Assembly (NCBI GenBank): GCA_030737875.1
Contig: CM060915.1
Coordinates: 901,162,177 to 901,226,176, forward strand
Length of the DNA: 64,000 nucleotides
Reading direction: 5' to 3'
DNA from: Allium sativum
Lineage: Eukaryota; Streptophyta; Magnoliopsida; Asparagales; Amaryllidaceae
In this document: positions 46,393-59,510 of the stretch, piece after piece
Position numbering within the stretch: the stretch's first letter is position 1
How the letters are laid out: every line of letters begins with the position of its first letter
Position numbers and translations under genes: made by a program
The notes under the pieces: generated by a model
What the model was told of the DNA's origin: nothing
Database searches by the model: none
Seen by the model: only the letters and a program-made list of their open reading frames with translations

Positions 46393-47519
46393 TGTAAAAA
46401 CCCGAATTTTTAACAAAATATAATTAACTAAGGAATAAAGGGGTGAAGTAAATATCAATTTGAAAAATATTGAAAATCGAGCAAAATATATTTCACTATT
46501 GCATCCGTTATGAAATTCTGATTCAGACAGACTTTTTTTGCGTAAATTGGACGAATAATGAACAAGTTATGATCTGTCAAAGTTTGAAAATAAATTTGAG
46601 AATTTAATAAATAAAGCAACGGTAAATGGACAACCCAACCCTTAACTAGGTCGACAATTGTGTCAACCCAAGGGTCAACACATGGATCGACCCATGTCTA
46701 AGGTGGTTCGACCTAGCATCGAGTCTTGCTGATGTGTTGCTAATGTGTAAATTATAATTAACCTGGACATAAAATCCAATGAACCTGGACACCTAACTAA
46801 ACTATAAATAAATCCAAAAACCTTTCCTAATCTTCACTAGTCCATTTCTCTACCTATCTCAAATAGTTGTCTTCTCAAAGATAATTTTAATGGAGTATTG
46901 GGGCTTGCTTCTACATATATTTTTGGGAGATATTCATAGATAGAGAAGATCTAGCAAAGCTTATTAGATTTGCACTAAGTTTATATGAGTATTACTGTGA
47001 TTTCCAGATTTCTTCTAAGTTAATGTTAAAACAAATACAATAACTGTTACAGTGATTAGCAATCTAAATAGAACGGATTTAGACAGTAAACTATTTCTAA
47101 TCTGAGAGTTTGGCAATTACTGTGTTTATAAGTTTATCTTTTACATATTATTAGTCATTTTAATTGATGTCCATTATTTATTCCTTTTCAGTTGTTATTT
47201 GTTTATAAGTACATTCTCCTTCCTAATCCCTTTCTTTGCCATTGCGTTACTATAGTCTTGTAATGCCTAATTATTTATTGTGTCCATTACTGAGCTTAGA
47301 TGCATTTCTCCTTTTTCCTTTGTTTTCCACTAGGCCTAGGCCAACAAGAGCCAAGGCTTTTATCGTTAAATTTACGTAAAATTGGAAATAACTTAAAATA
47401 ATATTAACAAGGAGTTTTTAGGCACATTTAGAATTGGTAAACTATGGGCTATAAATGGGATAAAATTTAAAGGAAGAGTACGCAAACATGTAAATTGGGA
47501 TAAGCTGTATTTAACTATA

Positions 47520-48200
47520 CGTTAATTTGGCATTGATGTAGAAAACATGTTATTTGACATTAATTTGTAGACTTGTTAATTTGGTATTGATTTAGAAAAC
47601 ATGTTATTTAACATTAATTTGTAGACATCTTGATTTGGCATTGTTCAACAAACATGTTATTTGACATTAATTTGTAAAAATGTTATTTGACATTAATTTG
47701 TAAACATTTTATTTGACATTAATTAATAAACATGTTAATTTGGCATTTATTTCTAAACATGCTAATTTGACATAAATTTGTAAACATTTTATTTCACATT
47801 AGTTTGTAAACATGTTAATTTGGCATTGGTTGGTAAACAGGTTAAATTTGAATTGATATAGGAAAACATGTTATTTGATATTAATTTGTAAAGATGTTAA
47901 TTTGGCATTGATTATGAAAACATGTTATTTGACGTTAATTTGGAAATTATGTTAACTTGGCAACAACTCGTAAAAATGTTAATTAGACATTTATGTTCAT
48001 TTGGCATTAATTTGGAAAATATGTTCATTTGACATTAATTTGGGAAATATGTCCATTTGACATTAATTTGGGACTATGTTCATTTGACATTAATTTGGAA
48101 AACATGTTTATTTAGAAAACACGTTAATTTGATAGTAAATTGAAAACATGTTAATTTGATAGTAGTTTGGAAAACTTGTTAATTTTATATTAATTTGGTA
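47520..48200. repeat. Degenerate 27-30-bp tandem repeat, TE5 copy 2
   Basis: Second copy of the AACATGTTATTTGACATTAA-type array, with unit-level differences from copy 1. Confidence 0.85.
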
Positions 48201-50285
48201 AACAAGTTAACTAAACTTAATTTAACATTAAGTAACTTGTATTTGGAAAACAAGTTAATTGGAATGAATTGTAGTTAAATGTATATTAAGTAACCTGTAA
48301 CTGTAAAGCATATGAACAATGAAGTATTGTATTTGACTTGTCTTGACTCGACATGGGAAAGGGTTGTATATTATATTCGTTAATTACAACATAGGAATAT
48401 AACACGGGGTGGTTTTAGGCTTATTAATGAACTTAAAAGTGTTAAGTTAAAACTTGTCAGATGATTAAGCTAATCTTGAAGGGAGTCTGTTCGAATGAGG
48501 TATAAGGGGCACAAATACTTGCTTGCTTGTGTGGGTTTATTAATGAACTTAGGCGTGCTAAGTTGGACTTGTCTAATTAATTAGTCAATCGTGAAAGGGG
48601 TCCATTCTATTAAGATATAATGGGCTCGGGGAAAACCTAGTTATTACTTGTTTTCTTGCTTACTTGGAACCTGTATCAATCAGTAACCTCTTGTTATCAC
48701 ACGAGTCTTGCACTAGGTAGAGACTGGGGAACACTTTACTGATGTTTAATTGTAAGAGGTTCAAATTTTGGAGGTGGGTATGGGCGCGTTCAAGCGGAAC
48801 CATGAGCGCGCATTGTTCTGAGTAAGGAAGGTAAGACCTTGTAACACCAGCGGATAGGGCTATGTATTTTTATTTGATGGGTTCGGGACTGATATTCCCA
48901 AATGCCATAGCTGATACAGGTTATTCGTGTGTGTTTAGGGAGTCGATCAATGGGTAGCATTAGGAAATTCCTTCCTAATTTCCTGTTTTTGTCTGAATCT
49001 GTAGAAGATCAAAATTGTCTATCTGTTTTAGTGTGATCATTACTATCATCATTATCTCTTTGATTAGTATAGCTAATCCTTTATATTAGTTCATATCAGT
49101 TATTGTTCACCTTTGGACCTGTACAGATACTTACCCTTTTATGACACAAGAACCATTATTTATCTGTTTTACTTAACTTAGTAGTTGGGAAGAAACCACA
49201 TTTTTCAGAAATCAAAAGTAACTTTTGAAAATAAAATATCCCTTATAGCCAGGTACAACCTCCCTTTTATTCTTTCGAATTATGGATCTTATCTTTTCTT
49301 AGTTGAGTTATAAGGCATTCTACCTAAGCTTTTCTTTATAAGTTGAAAATTTGATTAATATACAAACCCGTTTAGATCGGTGGTCGGGAAAGGTCGATGA
49401 TAGAAAAGAATTTTCTTTTTGACATATATTGAAAAGGGTTAATCATGTGTATAAAAGGATAGTTTGGAAGATAATTAATAGCCTGGATTGATTGATTAAG
49501 AAAAAAGATGTATTTCCAAATTTGGGTATGAAATTAACATAAAAACGTCATTGCAAGAATGAATGGATTAGTGCGAAATATGGGTTCTTACTGTATTGCG
49601 CATTATCCTCCAACTTAAAGATAATTAAAAAGAATATCTTGCAATCATGGGGTTTCTATAAAATAGATTGTCTTATATTATGGAAATAGATTTTAATACG
49701 TTTTTAGTAAACAATCAATTAGGAATGAGTAGAAATTCCTAAAAGGTAAATTTATGGATGGCATGTAGAAGATCAACATGAGTATAATATGTCAAAAGGA
49801 TTATAAGGAAACATGTAAGTAGTAATAAATTGGATGTGATTAAAAGATAAGAGAGAAATGGTAGAATGGCAGGATTGGTAGAAGAAAGTATGTTATCTAT
49901 CTTTGGTTCTTGCTAGTTTTCCCATTTGGTTTAGATATATTTTGTCCTTTTTCCTTTGATGTATTGGTTGAGGTGGTTGCGTGGAGCCATAGCCACGATA
50001 GCACTAGTGACTTTTTTGAACATAGGCCCAACAGTAGTGTAACACTTCGTATTTTTAATTCAATAATAAAATAAAATTTTCAAATCTTTTGAATTTGGTC
50101 ACGAAGCTAGCACCATTACATCCGTGGCAGTTTTCTGATTAATTTGGACCAATGGTCTGCAGAAAACAAATTTAAGATGAAAAAGATATCTTTATATGAA
50201 ATATTACAACTAATATGAAAAGAAGATATAAGAAGAAAACTAAAAAGAACGACGACCACCATTGTTTTTAGTCTTGTTAACAAAA

Positions 50286-50357
50286 GCTTATGTCGCCCAA
50301 TTAGTAGGAGCATGTCTCTCCTAGGTGAGTGTTGCAAGTACGAGTCCCGTTGGCACC
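50286..50357 (+). other. tRNA-like segment in TE5 copy 2
   Basis: Parallel of 45522-45592, with GTCGCCCAATTAGTAGGAGC and AAGTACGAGTCCC. The B-box-like part is unchanged and the A-box-like part has drifted. Confidence 0.4.
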
Positions 50358-50503
50358 ATATTTTTATTTTGCAGGGACGACTAAAGAAATACATATTCTA
50401 AGAGAAAAATATGTATAAAACTACATATAAGGAAAATTATACATCTAGATGAGAATAAAAATAAAAGTATGCATGCATATGTGAATACATATGTATGTGT
50501 GTG

Positions 50504-50505
<2 letters not shown>

Positions 50506-50566
<61 letters not shown>

Positions 50567-50573
50567 GTATGTA
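50506..50573. repeat. (TA)n(TGTA)n microsatellite
   Basis: Long TA run to about 50554, then TGTA units. It creates spurious minus-strand open frames of alternating Tyr/Ile. Confidence 0.95.
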
Positions 50574-51303
50574 TTTATGCATGTATGAATGAATGAGAAA
50601 TCCAAAAGTAACCTGCAAAAAATAAAATGGGTAAGGAGTAAATGATGGCATAATGCCATTTGAATTTTAAAAAAGAAATAAAGATTGCACATATATATAT
50701 GCGCATAAATTCAAATGTTGAAGTATAAGTGCAAGTTAAGAGCAAAAAGTAATAGATGCGTAATAAATGAAAAATGAACAAGAAATTAGCTGCATTTGAA
50801 ATTAGAATGCATTAAAAGGAAAAAACCAACTAATTGACAGCGTTATTAATTTCAATAATTGAGAAGCTATTAACGGACAAGAAATTGAAAGGTTATATGC
50901 GTATATACAGAAATAAATTTGTAATTTGAAATTGGAGATAAGTTATAACTGGAAAATAATAACTCATTTGTGTTATACTTAGAAATAAATTAACCATTAT
51001 TAATTAATGTTAAACATAAATTAAATGGTAGAAAAATACTTTCAGCCCCAAGAGATGGGTCGACCCTGGCTAAACATGGGTCGACCCAGGCTAAACATGG
51101 GTCGACCAGGCTAAACATCAGTCGACCTGTGTATCGGCCTTAGGGTCGACCCAACTTCAAGGTGGGTTGACACATAGGTCGACCCACTAGAGGTAAGATC
51201 TAAATAGTGGTGATTTGTTTTCCTGTTTTATATAGTTTGGATTTTAAGTTATAGGATCCGATGGAGCAGGATTTCCTACACAACTATAAATAGACTAGCA
51301 GGG

Positions 51304-54300
51304 TGTAACACCCCGTGTTTTCTATTAACAAAAACTAACGAATTAAACAATACTTAATTTAAAATGTGAGAATTAAGGGAAACGGGTTACGCCATTGTGT
51401 TTGTCTCGGAATTCTGGTTGAGATAGAGTTCGAGTTTGCGTAAATTGGACTTCGTATGAAGAAGTTATGGATGTCGGAAATTTCCAGAAAATTCAAATAA
51501 ATTCAAACAGCTCAAAAACAGATTCAAAATTCAAATCAGAAGTCAGAGGCGGGTTGGGCGGGAAAATTCTCGCCCAGGACCCAGGTCAACCAAGGGGTCG
51601 ACCTTAGTGTCGACCTCCCCCCTACAGGTCAACCTAGGGGTCAACCTTCCCCCCCCCCCCGGGCAAATCTGAAAGATGACAATTTTGTGACTCTGTGCTG
51701 AGTCATTAAGGCTTAGGTGTCACCCTATCTTGACTGGATGGTCTTGATTGATTCTAGGTTGATCGGATGACCTAAATTAATCTTAAATACTATATAAACA
51801 CATGTAGACTCAAACCCTAAAACCTAATCAAAATTAGAACCATGGATGTCATGCTATCACCTTGCAACCTAGAATAGCCGTCATCAACTAGAGGAAAAGT
51901 AAAGCTAGTCAACTCAATTCAACTCAAATCTATAACAACTACAACAACAAATGTGTCTACTTCAAAGGCGAGCTAAATCAATTTCAGAAGTCATATCCCA
52001 GAACTCAAGACCATCTTTGAGTTGTGAGTTCGATTTCTTTAATAAGATAATTAACAAGTTAATTAGGTTGAGTGATAATTTGGGATATATGGTTATGTTT
52101 GTAAAACATTGGGGAAAATGCGATATTTTGTGAATGTATGCTAGTTGTTCATAATGATAGTTTTTGTTGTGAATCCCTTTGTATATACCCAATCATCTAT
52201 GTTCAACCTGATTCATGTTTGACATCATTGTATATGCAAGTTTGGTGCAGATTATATGCTAGTTTCTATGTGAATTGTACATAGTTTATATGTGAACCAA
52301 ATAAGATACTATATGTAGGTTTAGGTAGAAATTGGATTCACATATATGCAAGTTTACATCTTTAGATTTAGATCTATGACATGCATAGTTTTATGCAAGT
52401 TTGTGACTATGGCCTATGCAAGTTTTGGGTGAAAACTATATTCATATATGCAAGTTCACACACCTTTTATCCTATAGATTCATGACAATACCAAGTTTAT
52501 GCAAGATATGTTGTAATCATTATTAGTAAGTTAGATCCATTTTGTGTGTTATGCAAATTTGCGATGTTTCTTCCCTTTTACGTCATTAGACTAATTGCTA
52601 GTCTAATATATATATATATGTGTATATATATGTATATATATATGTCATATAAGCGAACGAACAACGTGGGGACGATAGGGGTAATATTGAATATACACAT
52701 ATTGAGAATTGGCATAAATGGCCTTAAAAAGGCATATAATTAATTTAAGACATTAATTGGAAAATTTGGCATTTAGGTGATAATTATGGACATAAGTATA
52801 TTTGGAATTTATATACAAATTTGAATAGGGATATTAATCCAATTTGGGATTAAATAAAGATGTGTAATAATAAACCGCCTAAGACACGAGGTTAGACTCT
52901 TTTGTGGTGTAAGACTGCCCGGACCCGCCCGGCAAATCCAGCAGCCACAAATGCCAGTCTAGTGTGAGAGGTCAAAGGCATGAATTAAATGCGTAACAGT
53001 TGTAAAGACACGAGGTTAGGCTCGTTTGTGGCGTAAGACTGCTCGGATCCGCCCGGCAAATCCAGCAGCTACAAATGCCAGTTTAATGTGGGAGGTCTTT
53101 ACAAGGTTACGGTGTTAATGAACTAAGAAACACTTAACCAGATAAACATGTGGTGGGACATGGGGGGTTAAGTAGGTGTCATGGATGGCATGTGAAATTA
53201 AGAGGGTGGCATGTGAAATACGATTAGATGCACTTAACCAAGAATGAAACATGTAAGAAGACATGAATAAGAATGAGGTTAAGTGTGGAAAACCTTAGAG
53301 GGGACCAAGCATAGGTGAAAGATTGTGTCATGCATGGGGGCCCTTTTCAAACCAGTAACCCATTAAGTATCTTTGTGTGCTCGACCCAAGTCGAGGATGG
53401 GACACGCGTACTGGGTTTGATTGTAAGAGGTCAAAACGGGTTAGCGGTGGCAACGCAAGTCCAACGGGGTCAGGTGCGTGTGTGGCCCCGGGCTGGTAGG
53501 TAAGACGTTGTTGCATCGTGTAGGTATAAGCTGTGCATTTTTGGTGGTATTGGGTTGCCACTTTGGGAAGTGATGCACCCCACTGTGGGGGCCAGCACGG
53601 GTATCTACGAGTTAGGGAGCCGATCAAATGGGGGTAGTGGGTACACCTAGTGGAGATAGGGGCATACGACACCTATGTAGGCAGCTAGGGGTACACGAAA
53701 CTACCATTATCATTATTAAGTTTGGTAGGCGGGATCAACTTTTTGGGTGTTTGGTGTGGTGCAATGTAGTAATTATCTTATAATGATTAGGTGCGCCTTT
53801 AAAGTTATCTTTGTTCATCTTATTCCTTTGTTTTCTCTGACATGCCCATTGGTTCACAGTCATTTTCTTATTTTCTAGCTTATGCATTATCCTAGTTACT
53901 TAATGATTATACTGTTAAAGTTATTGCACTCGCCATACTTTATATCTGACCCCCTTTGCTTCCACCTCTTTTCTTCTTTTTCCCCCCAAGTGCTCAGGGT
54001 GGGACTAGCATTAGTAGAGCTTGATTTGGACAGCTTTATCTCTCTTTTTGGAAGTTGCTTGGATCGTTGAAGTAAAGTTCAGCCTATCTTTTTTATGGCT
54101 ATTTTATGTTGGGGTTATGTCTTTTATTTTATGTACTCAGAATTTATTTGTCAAGATGGATAATAAGTGTATTTGGTTTTGTAGTTGGTTTTTGCTGTGA
54201 TGTGACCAAACTATTTCTCCACTGCAATAAAAGTGGTTTTTGTTTTCCAAGTTCCAATATATTTATCTGTCCTGTTTACTTTTTTGTTTTATACACAATA

Positions 54301-54363
54301 AACGCTCCACCAAAATTAAGGCAATCCCTTTGTGAGTGACCTTAATGGAGGTGGGGTGTCACA
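51304..54363 (+). repeat. TE6 5' LTR (3060 bp)
   Basis: Starts TGTAACACCCCGTG, ends GGGGTGTCACA. GTC(G/A)AC array 51590-51645, partly decayed to GTCAAC; TATATAAA 51791-51798; candidate donor GTGAGT 52024; TA/TG microsatellite 52603-52644; hairpins 52885-52975 and 53005-53100; acceptor tract ending CCCCCCAAG at 53990. Confidence 0.93.
52885..53100 (+). ncRNA. Paired covarying hairpins in TE6 5' LTR
   Basis: Hairpin 1 pairs TTGTGGT with GCCACAA around TGCCCGGACCCGCCCGGCA. Hairpin 2 is a close copy with TGCTCGGATCCGCCCGGCA. Outer bases GGTTAGACT and AGTCTAGTGTGAGAGG can extend the stem. Confidence 0.6.
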
Positions 54364-54365
54364 CG

Positions 54366-54377
54366 TGGTATCAAAAC
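54366..54377 (+). other. TE6 primer binding site, mutated
   Basis: TGGTATCAAAAC: two G-to-A changes from TGGTATCAGAGC, two bases after the LTR end. Confidence 0.85.
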
Positions 54378-54570
54378 TGAAGGTTACCAGAACAGATTAG
54401 ATATTTTCAAAATCTATTTTTCAAAAAGCATTTTATAAAGAAATACTTTCAAAAATATGTTTTAAGGAAAGTATTTTTAAGATAAAAGTTTATTTCAAAA
54501 ACATAACCCCCAAGAGCCATATATCTTTCTTTCGAATTCTCCGTTTGAATCTCTTTATTTTCTTTTCAGC

Positions 54571-55509
54571 ATGTCTGGAATTCCCGAGATACCCAAAGGG
54601 ATATCTATACCAGGATGGTGTCGAAGGTATCTGGAAGCTAGGGCCAATGTCGCAGGCCCAGCAAATGCTCCTCCTCCTCCTCCTCCCCGTGTTGATACTT
54701 TCACAAATATATGCAAGGACTTTCCGGCAATGGGCGGAAAACCTTTTCACGGGTCGGAGACGTTTGTTGAAGCTTGAAATTGGCTAAAGGAGGTGGAAGA
54801 ATTGTTTGGAATCTTTGAAGTAGAAGATGGAAGAAAGATCCAGTTAGCTACCTAGTTAATGAAGGATGAGGCCTCGTTTTGGTGGGAGGTTACTAATGGA
54901 GAGCGTCCAGTTTATACATGGCTGGATTTCAGGCGAAGGTTTGAGGCAAAGTTTCTCTCATGGGCCGAAGAGAATTTATACATGGAAAGGTTTTTGGCAT
55001 TGAGGCAGGGAAATCTATCAGTGAAAGAGTATGTCAACAAGTTCAATCAGTTAGCGAGATTTGGCTTGGACTTGGTGAATACACCCGAAAAGAAGGCCCT
55101 GAGATTTGTTAAGGGTTTGAATGAGCCGCTACATGGGTTAGCTATGACCCATATCCCTGTGGGGGCCACCTTTTAGAGACTAGTTGACGTAGCGCTTATG
55201 CATGAAGACGAGAAAGGCACCAATGCTAATAAGGCACCTGAAAAGAAAGGGGATAAAAAAACCACAATAGCAACAACAGAACAAGAAGGGTGGTAAAGAC
55301 AACAATGGCAAGGGAAAAAAAGATGCTTTAACTGTGGGACACCAGGCCATTTGAGCAAAGACTGTAGGAAGAAGAAGAAGACTGGTTGTTTCCACTGTGG
55401 CGAGGCAGGACATATGATTAGGGACTTCCCAAAGAAAGGGCAGAGGGCAGGGACTACCTCTGGAGGGCAGATTCAGGCTCTCATGGCACCGGGGCAGGTC
55501 TAGGCTCTC
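54571..55509 (+). pseudogene. gag: TE6 gag
   Basis: ATG at 54571 (MSGIPEIPKGISIPGW). Stops in frame: TGA 54775 (Arg in relatives), TAG 54856 (Trp), TAG 55174, TAA 55294 and TAG 55501. The capsid domain is clear ([32 protein letters not shown]). Knuckle 1 (CFNCGTPGHLSKDC) is complete; knuckle 2 (CFHCGEAGHMIRDF) has Phe for the last Cys. The basic linker before the knuckles is scrambled, suggesting small compensating indels. Confidence 0.9.
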
Positions 55510-55722
55510 GTGGCCCCACCGCTACAAGAACGAGGTAGAACGATTTCCGTTGAAAGTTTAGTTTATCTTTTTGATCATCCTGTTTGCACACTCTTTGATT
55601 CTGGCGCATCGCACTCTTTTATATCTACTGCTTTAGTTGAGTCACTACACCTAAACACTAGTATAGTAGAGGATCCCTTAGTTGTTTCAAATCCAATTAG
55701 GGATCAGCCTATTTGTCAATGA
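55510..55722 (+). pseudogene. pol: TE6 protease part
   Basis: Protease with an intact DSGASHSFIS motif. A deletion near 55705 in the SNPIGG region shifts the frame, so this frame ends at 55722 while the homologous reading continues in the overlapping frame from 55713. Confidence 0.88.
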
Positions 55723-56189
55723 TGTGTTTGGATTTGGAAATTTCTATACTTAATGTTGGGTTTAGATGTGATGCTTATGTTTTGGGCTTCACGGGCTATG
55801 GGTTAATTTTGGCCATGGATTGGTTATCCAGTAATGGAGCCGTCCTAGATTGTGAAAACAGAGAGGTTAGGCATATGACTCGCTTGGGCAACACTCTCGA
55901 AATCTCTTGTAATCCAGTGAATTCTATTATGCTAAGTTATCTAGAATCGCTTGACACGTCTATTGAGAATTTGCAGTCTGTTAGAGTGGTCCGTGAATAC
56001 TCGGATGTCTTTGAGGAAGTAGAGGGCTTGGCTCCGAAGCGGGAGATAGAATTCCGCATATATCTAGTTGATAACGCAAAACTCGTTGCTTTACCCGTTA
56101 GGCACATGGCTCTAAGGGAGAGAAAGGAGCTTAGCAAGCAAGTTAAGGAGCTGCCAGAAAAAAGGGTTTATAAGGCGGAGTATTTCTGA
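55713..56189 (+). pseudogene. pol: TE6 protease end and RT start
   Basis: Continues the reading in another frame: ISILNVGFRCDAYVLGF, GYGLILAMDWL, VREYSDVFEEVEGL. An extra base in an A/G run near 56160 (in the KELPEK region) shifts the frame back and produces the end at 56189. Confidence 0.88.
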
Positions 56190-57483
56190 ATGGGGTGCTC
56201 CAGTGGTGTTCGCAACCAAAGCGGGCGGTTCACTTCGCCTATGCGTTGATTATAGGGAGCTAAACAAGCTGACCAAGAAGAATAGGCACCCACTGCCAAG
56301 AATAGACGATTTGTTCGATCAGCTTGTAGGTGCAACAGTTTTCTCCCAATTAGATCTGGCTACCGGATTTCATCAGCTGAGAGTGGCTGAAGATAGCATT
56401 GATAAGACCGCATACAGAACCCCGAACGGTTTCTTCGAATGGCTCGTCATGGCTTTCGGCTGGACAAACACACCCGCTTATTTCGTCTATTTGATGAATA
56501 GAGTGTTCCGAGAATTTCTCAATAAATTCGTGGTGGTCTTCGTAGATGATATTCTTATTTTCTCGAAGAATGAGGAAGAGCATGCTTTGCATTTAAGGGA
56601 AGTCATGGATACTCTCCGTGCACATCAGTTGAAAGCAAAATTCTGCCAATGCCACTTCTGGAGGGAAGAAATAAGATTTCTTGGGCATGTGGTGTCCAAA
56701 GAAGGATTAGCTATGGACCCTGCAAAAGTTGTTGCGGTCCAGGATTGGAAGGTTCCAAAGAATGCAACCAAAGTCCGAAGTTTTCATGGACTAGCAGGCT
56801 TTTATCGCAAGTTTATTAAAGACTTTGCGAAAACCTCATCTCCACTTACAAGGTTAACGAAGAAGAACCTGACTTTCATTTGGGATTTGGATTGCGAAGT
56901 CGCTTTCCAACGATTGAAGAGGGCTCTGACAACAGCCCCAGTTTTGACATTACCAAATGGGAGCAAGATGTCTACGGAATACACAGATGCATGTGGTACG
57001 GGACTAGGCGCTGTTTTGATGCAAGAGGGGAAGGTAGTAGCTTATGGTGGAAGGCAATTAAAAGTGCATGAGAAAAACTACCCAACCCACGATCTAGAGT
57101 TAGCAGCCATCGTTTTTGCTCTTAAGTCTTGGCGCCACTATCTATTAGGTGAGAAATTTGAGTTGTATACTGACCATAAATTGTTGAAGTACCTTTTCTC
57201 GCAGAAAGACCTCAATCTAAGACAGCAAAGATGGATGGAGTTTCTCGCCTCATACGACTTTGAGATCTCCTATACTCCTGACAAGGGCAATGTACTAGCA
57301 GACGCCCTAAGTAGAAAGAAGCTGACCTTAAGACCTCTCTTTGTAGAAATGCAAAGTTTGGAGTACATAGCAAATTTTGATTTTAGACTCTCTTTTGATT
57401 ATGTAACTGGCTTGATGGCAATGCTAGAGGTGTGGCCTACTTTGTTGGACTCAATAGGAACCGCGCAACGCGAAGATCCTTAG
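56190..57483 (+). pseudogene. pol: TE6 RT and RNase H
   Basis: Back in the gag frame. RT motifs [32 protein letters not shown] and FVDD, with RNase [30 protein letters not shown] and [10 protein letters not shown]. It ends at TAG (57481-57483) at a Gln position. Confidence 0.92.
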
Positions 57484-58580
57484 TTAGTTGATGTGATAGA
57501 TAAGCTGATTAGGGGAGAGACTTCTAGTCACCTCAACAGATACTCCATCGATGATAAGGGTTTGTTGAGATGGGATGGAAAACTATGTGTCCCGCAAGCA
57601 AGAGATTTGGTGAAGATGGTTCTGGAAGAAGCACACCATTCTAAGATGACCATACACCCCGGTGGAGACAAGATGTATAAAGATATCAAAAGAGTTTTCT
57701 TTTGGAATGGCATGAAGAGGGATGTAGCTGAATTTGTTTCGAAATGCATAATATGCCAGCAAGTCAAGGCGGAGCAGAAGAAGCCTGGCGGTTTGCTTCA
57801 TCCTCTAGAAGTTCCAGAATGGAAATGGTAAAGAATCTCGATGGACTTTGTTGATGGGTTGCCTAGGTCAAAAAGGGGCAATATCGGTATTTGGGTAATA
57901 GTGGACAGGCTCACAAAAAGCGCTCATTTTATACCTGTCAAGAGTAGGAGGATCGCCTCGTCTTTAACCTCCATTTATCTCAAGGAGATAGTTCGACTCC
58001 ATGGGATACCCTCCAGCATAGTGAGTGACCGAGACCCTATCTTTACAAGCGAGTTTTGGAGGAGTTTGAAAGAGGCTGTAGGCATACAGCTATGTTTAAG
58101 CACAGCCTATCACCCTCAAACTGATGGTCAGACGGACAGGGTGAACAGAGTACTGGAAGATCTTTTGAGACTGTGCCTTCTTGACTTTGGAGGATCTTGG
58201 GAGGATCATATCCCTATGGTGGAATTCGCTTATAACAATAGCTACCAAGCCACTATAGGCATGACACCCTTCGAAGCTTTATATGGAAGGCCATGTCGAT
58301 CACCAACTTGTTGGTGGGAGTCCACAGATAAACTTATATTTGGACCGTACATGATTAGAGAGACTTTAGAGAAATTGGACTTGATACGAAGGAGAATGAA
58401 GACTGCCCAAGATAGAAAGAAATCCTAAGCAGACAAGAGAAGGACCGACCTTAAGTTTGAAGTTGGGGATAGGGTGTTCCTTAAAGTACCTCCTTTGAGG
58501 AATGTCTTCTGCTTTGGGTCCGTAGGAAAGTTGGCACCACGATTCGTAGGACCATTTCCTATCATCGAAAGGATTGGGAC
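57484..58580 (+). pseudogene. pol: TE6 integrase, left part, cut by TE7
   Basis: Zinc domain ([22 protein letters not shown]), catalytic D (SMDFVDG), D (VSDRDPIF) and E (TDRVNRV, Glu changed to Asp). Stops: TAA at 57829 and TAA at 58426. The GPF motif is just left of the break at GGGAC (58576-58580), after which TE7 begins. Confidence 0.9.
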
Positions 58581-59229
58581 TGTAACACCCCACCTCCGTT
58601 AAGGTCACTCACAAAGGGAATGCCTTAACTTTGATGGAGCGTTTTAGTAGACAGAACAGAAATTTACAAGACAGATAAAACAGTACTTGAAAAATAAATT
58701 TATAACTATAGCCAATTCAGAAATCGAAGCAAGTTTGGTTACATCCTTTCAAAGCACAATATCAGAATTCAAGTACAAAAATATCGGTCTTGTTTAGGAA
58801 ATCATCAGAGTACAAAACTTTAAAATCATAATCCCCACAGAACAGAAGCTATACAAAGCCAAGCCATACTTTGAGCACTTCAAGCAGAAGGAATCCGGAT
58901 AAAGCTAAAGTATTCCCTCCTTGGATAACCTGGGGGGGAAACGGAAGAAAAAGGGGCGAAAACAAGCAAGGCCAAACATAAAGTCTGGCCAAGTCCAGTG
59001 ATTTTCAGTTATGAGCAGATAATAATAACATGACATGAAAATAAAACCGGATGAGAGATAACATAACAGGTGTAGCGGATATAACTGAAGAACAGAATGA
59101 TATAAGCTATTTCTTTACACTTCTCTACACTAATACTAGTATAACAGAATTAGGTGTCACCCTAATGTCTAAACTGGAACAGAAACGGGTACAGAATAAT
59201 TTCCACAGAAGAGAGTGCTAGTAATAGGG

Positions 59230-59510
59230 CTTTACCACCCGAACAGAAACAGACAGAAGCAGAAACAGATTAATCCCTACGGAAACAGAATGTAGAATTA
59301 GGTGTACACTAGTAATGGGCCTTTACCACCCGAACAGAAGCAGAAACAGATTAATCCCTACGGAAACAAAATGTAGAATTAGGTGTACACTAGTAATGGG
59401 CCTTTACCACCCGAACAGAAACAGACAGAAGCAGAAACAGATTAATCCCTACGGAAACAGAATGTAGAATTAGGTGTACACTAGTAATGGGCCTTTACCA
59501 CCCGAACAGA
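59230..59510. repeat. 81-91-bp tandem repeat in TE7
   Basis: Three head-to-tail units marked by TAATCCCTACGGAAACA at 59271, 59352 and 59443; units differ by a 10-bp CAGACAGAAG-type insertion. Confidence 0.9.

Larger units (their letters stand above)
42242..51303 (+). mobile_element. TE5: degenerate LTR-like DNA, repeated head to tail
   Basis: Sequence from about 42395 to 46100 is repeated from about 47262 to 51250 with many substitutions and small indels. LTR-like starts occur at 45271 and 50037 (TGTAACACTTCG) and 46393 (TGTAAAAACCCG), each followed by GTCGAC-type palindromes (45945-46030, 46650-46715, 51055-51185) and, for two of them, a TATA box (46801-46806 and about 51284). The downstream part retains similarity to the TE3/TE6 LTR (a GGGTTCGGGACTGATA block near 44035 and 48880). 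No gag-pol was found. Limits of individual LTRs are not resolved. TE6 cuts the right end at 51304. Confidence 0.55.

Noticed and set aside
46047..46458. Hydrophobic minus-strand open frames resembling membrane proteins
   Set aside because: A/T-rich non-coding DNA often reads as hydrophobic. The frames cross the start of an LTR-like block and have no homology that can be recognised.
50381..50692. Minus-strand open frames rich in alternating Tyr-Ile
   Set aside because: Translation of a TA microsatellite.
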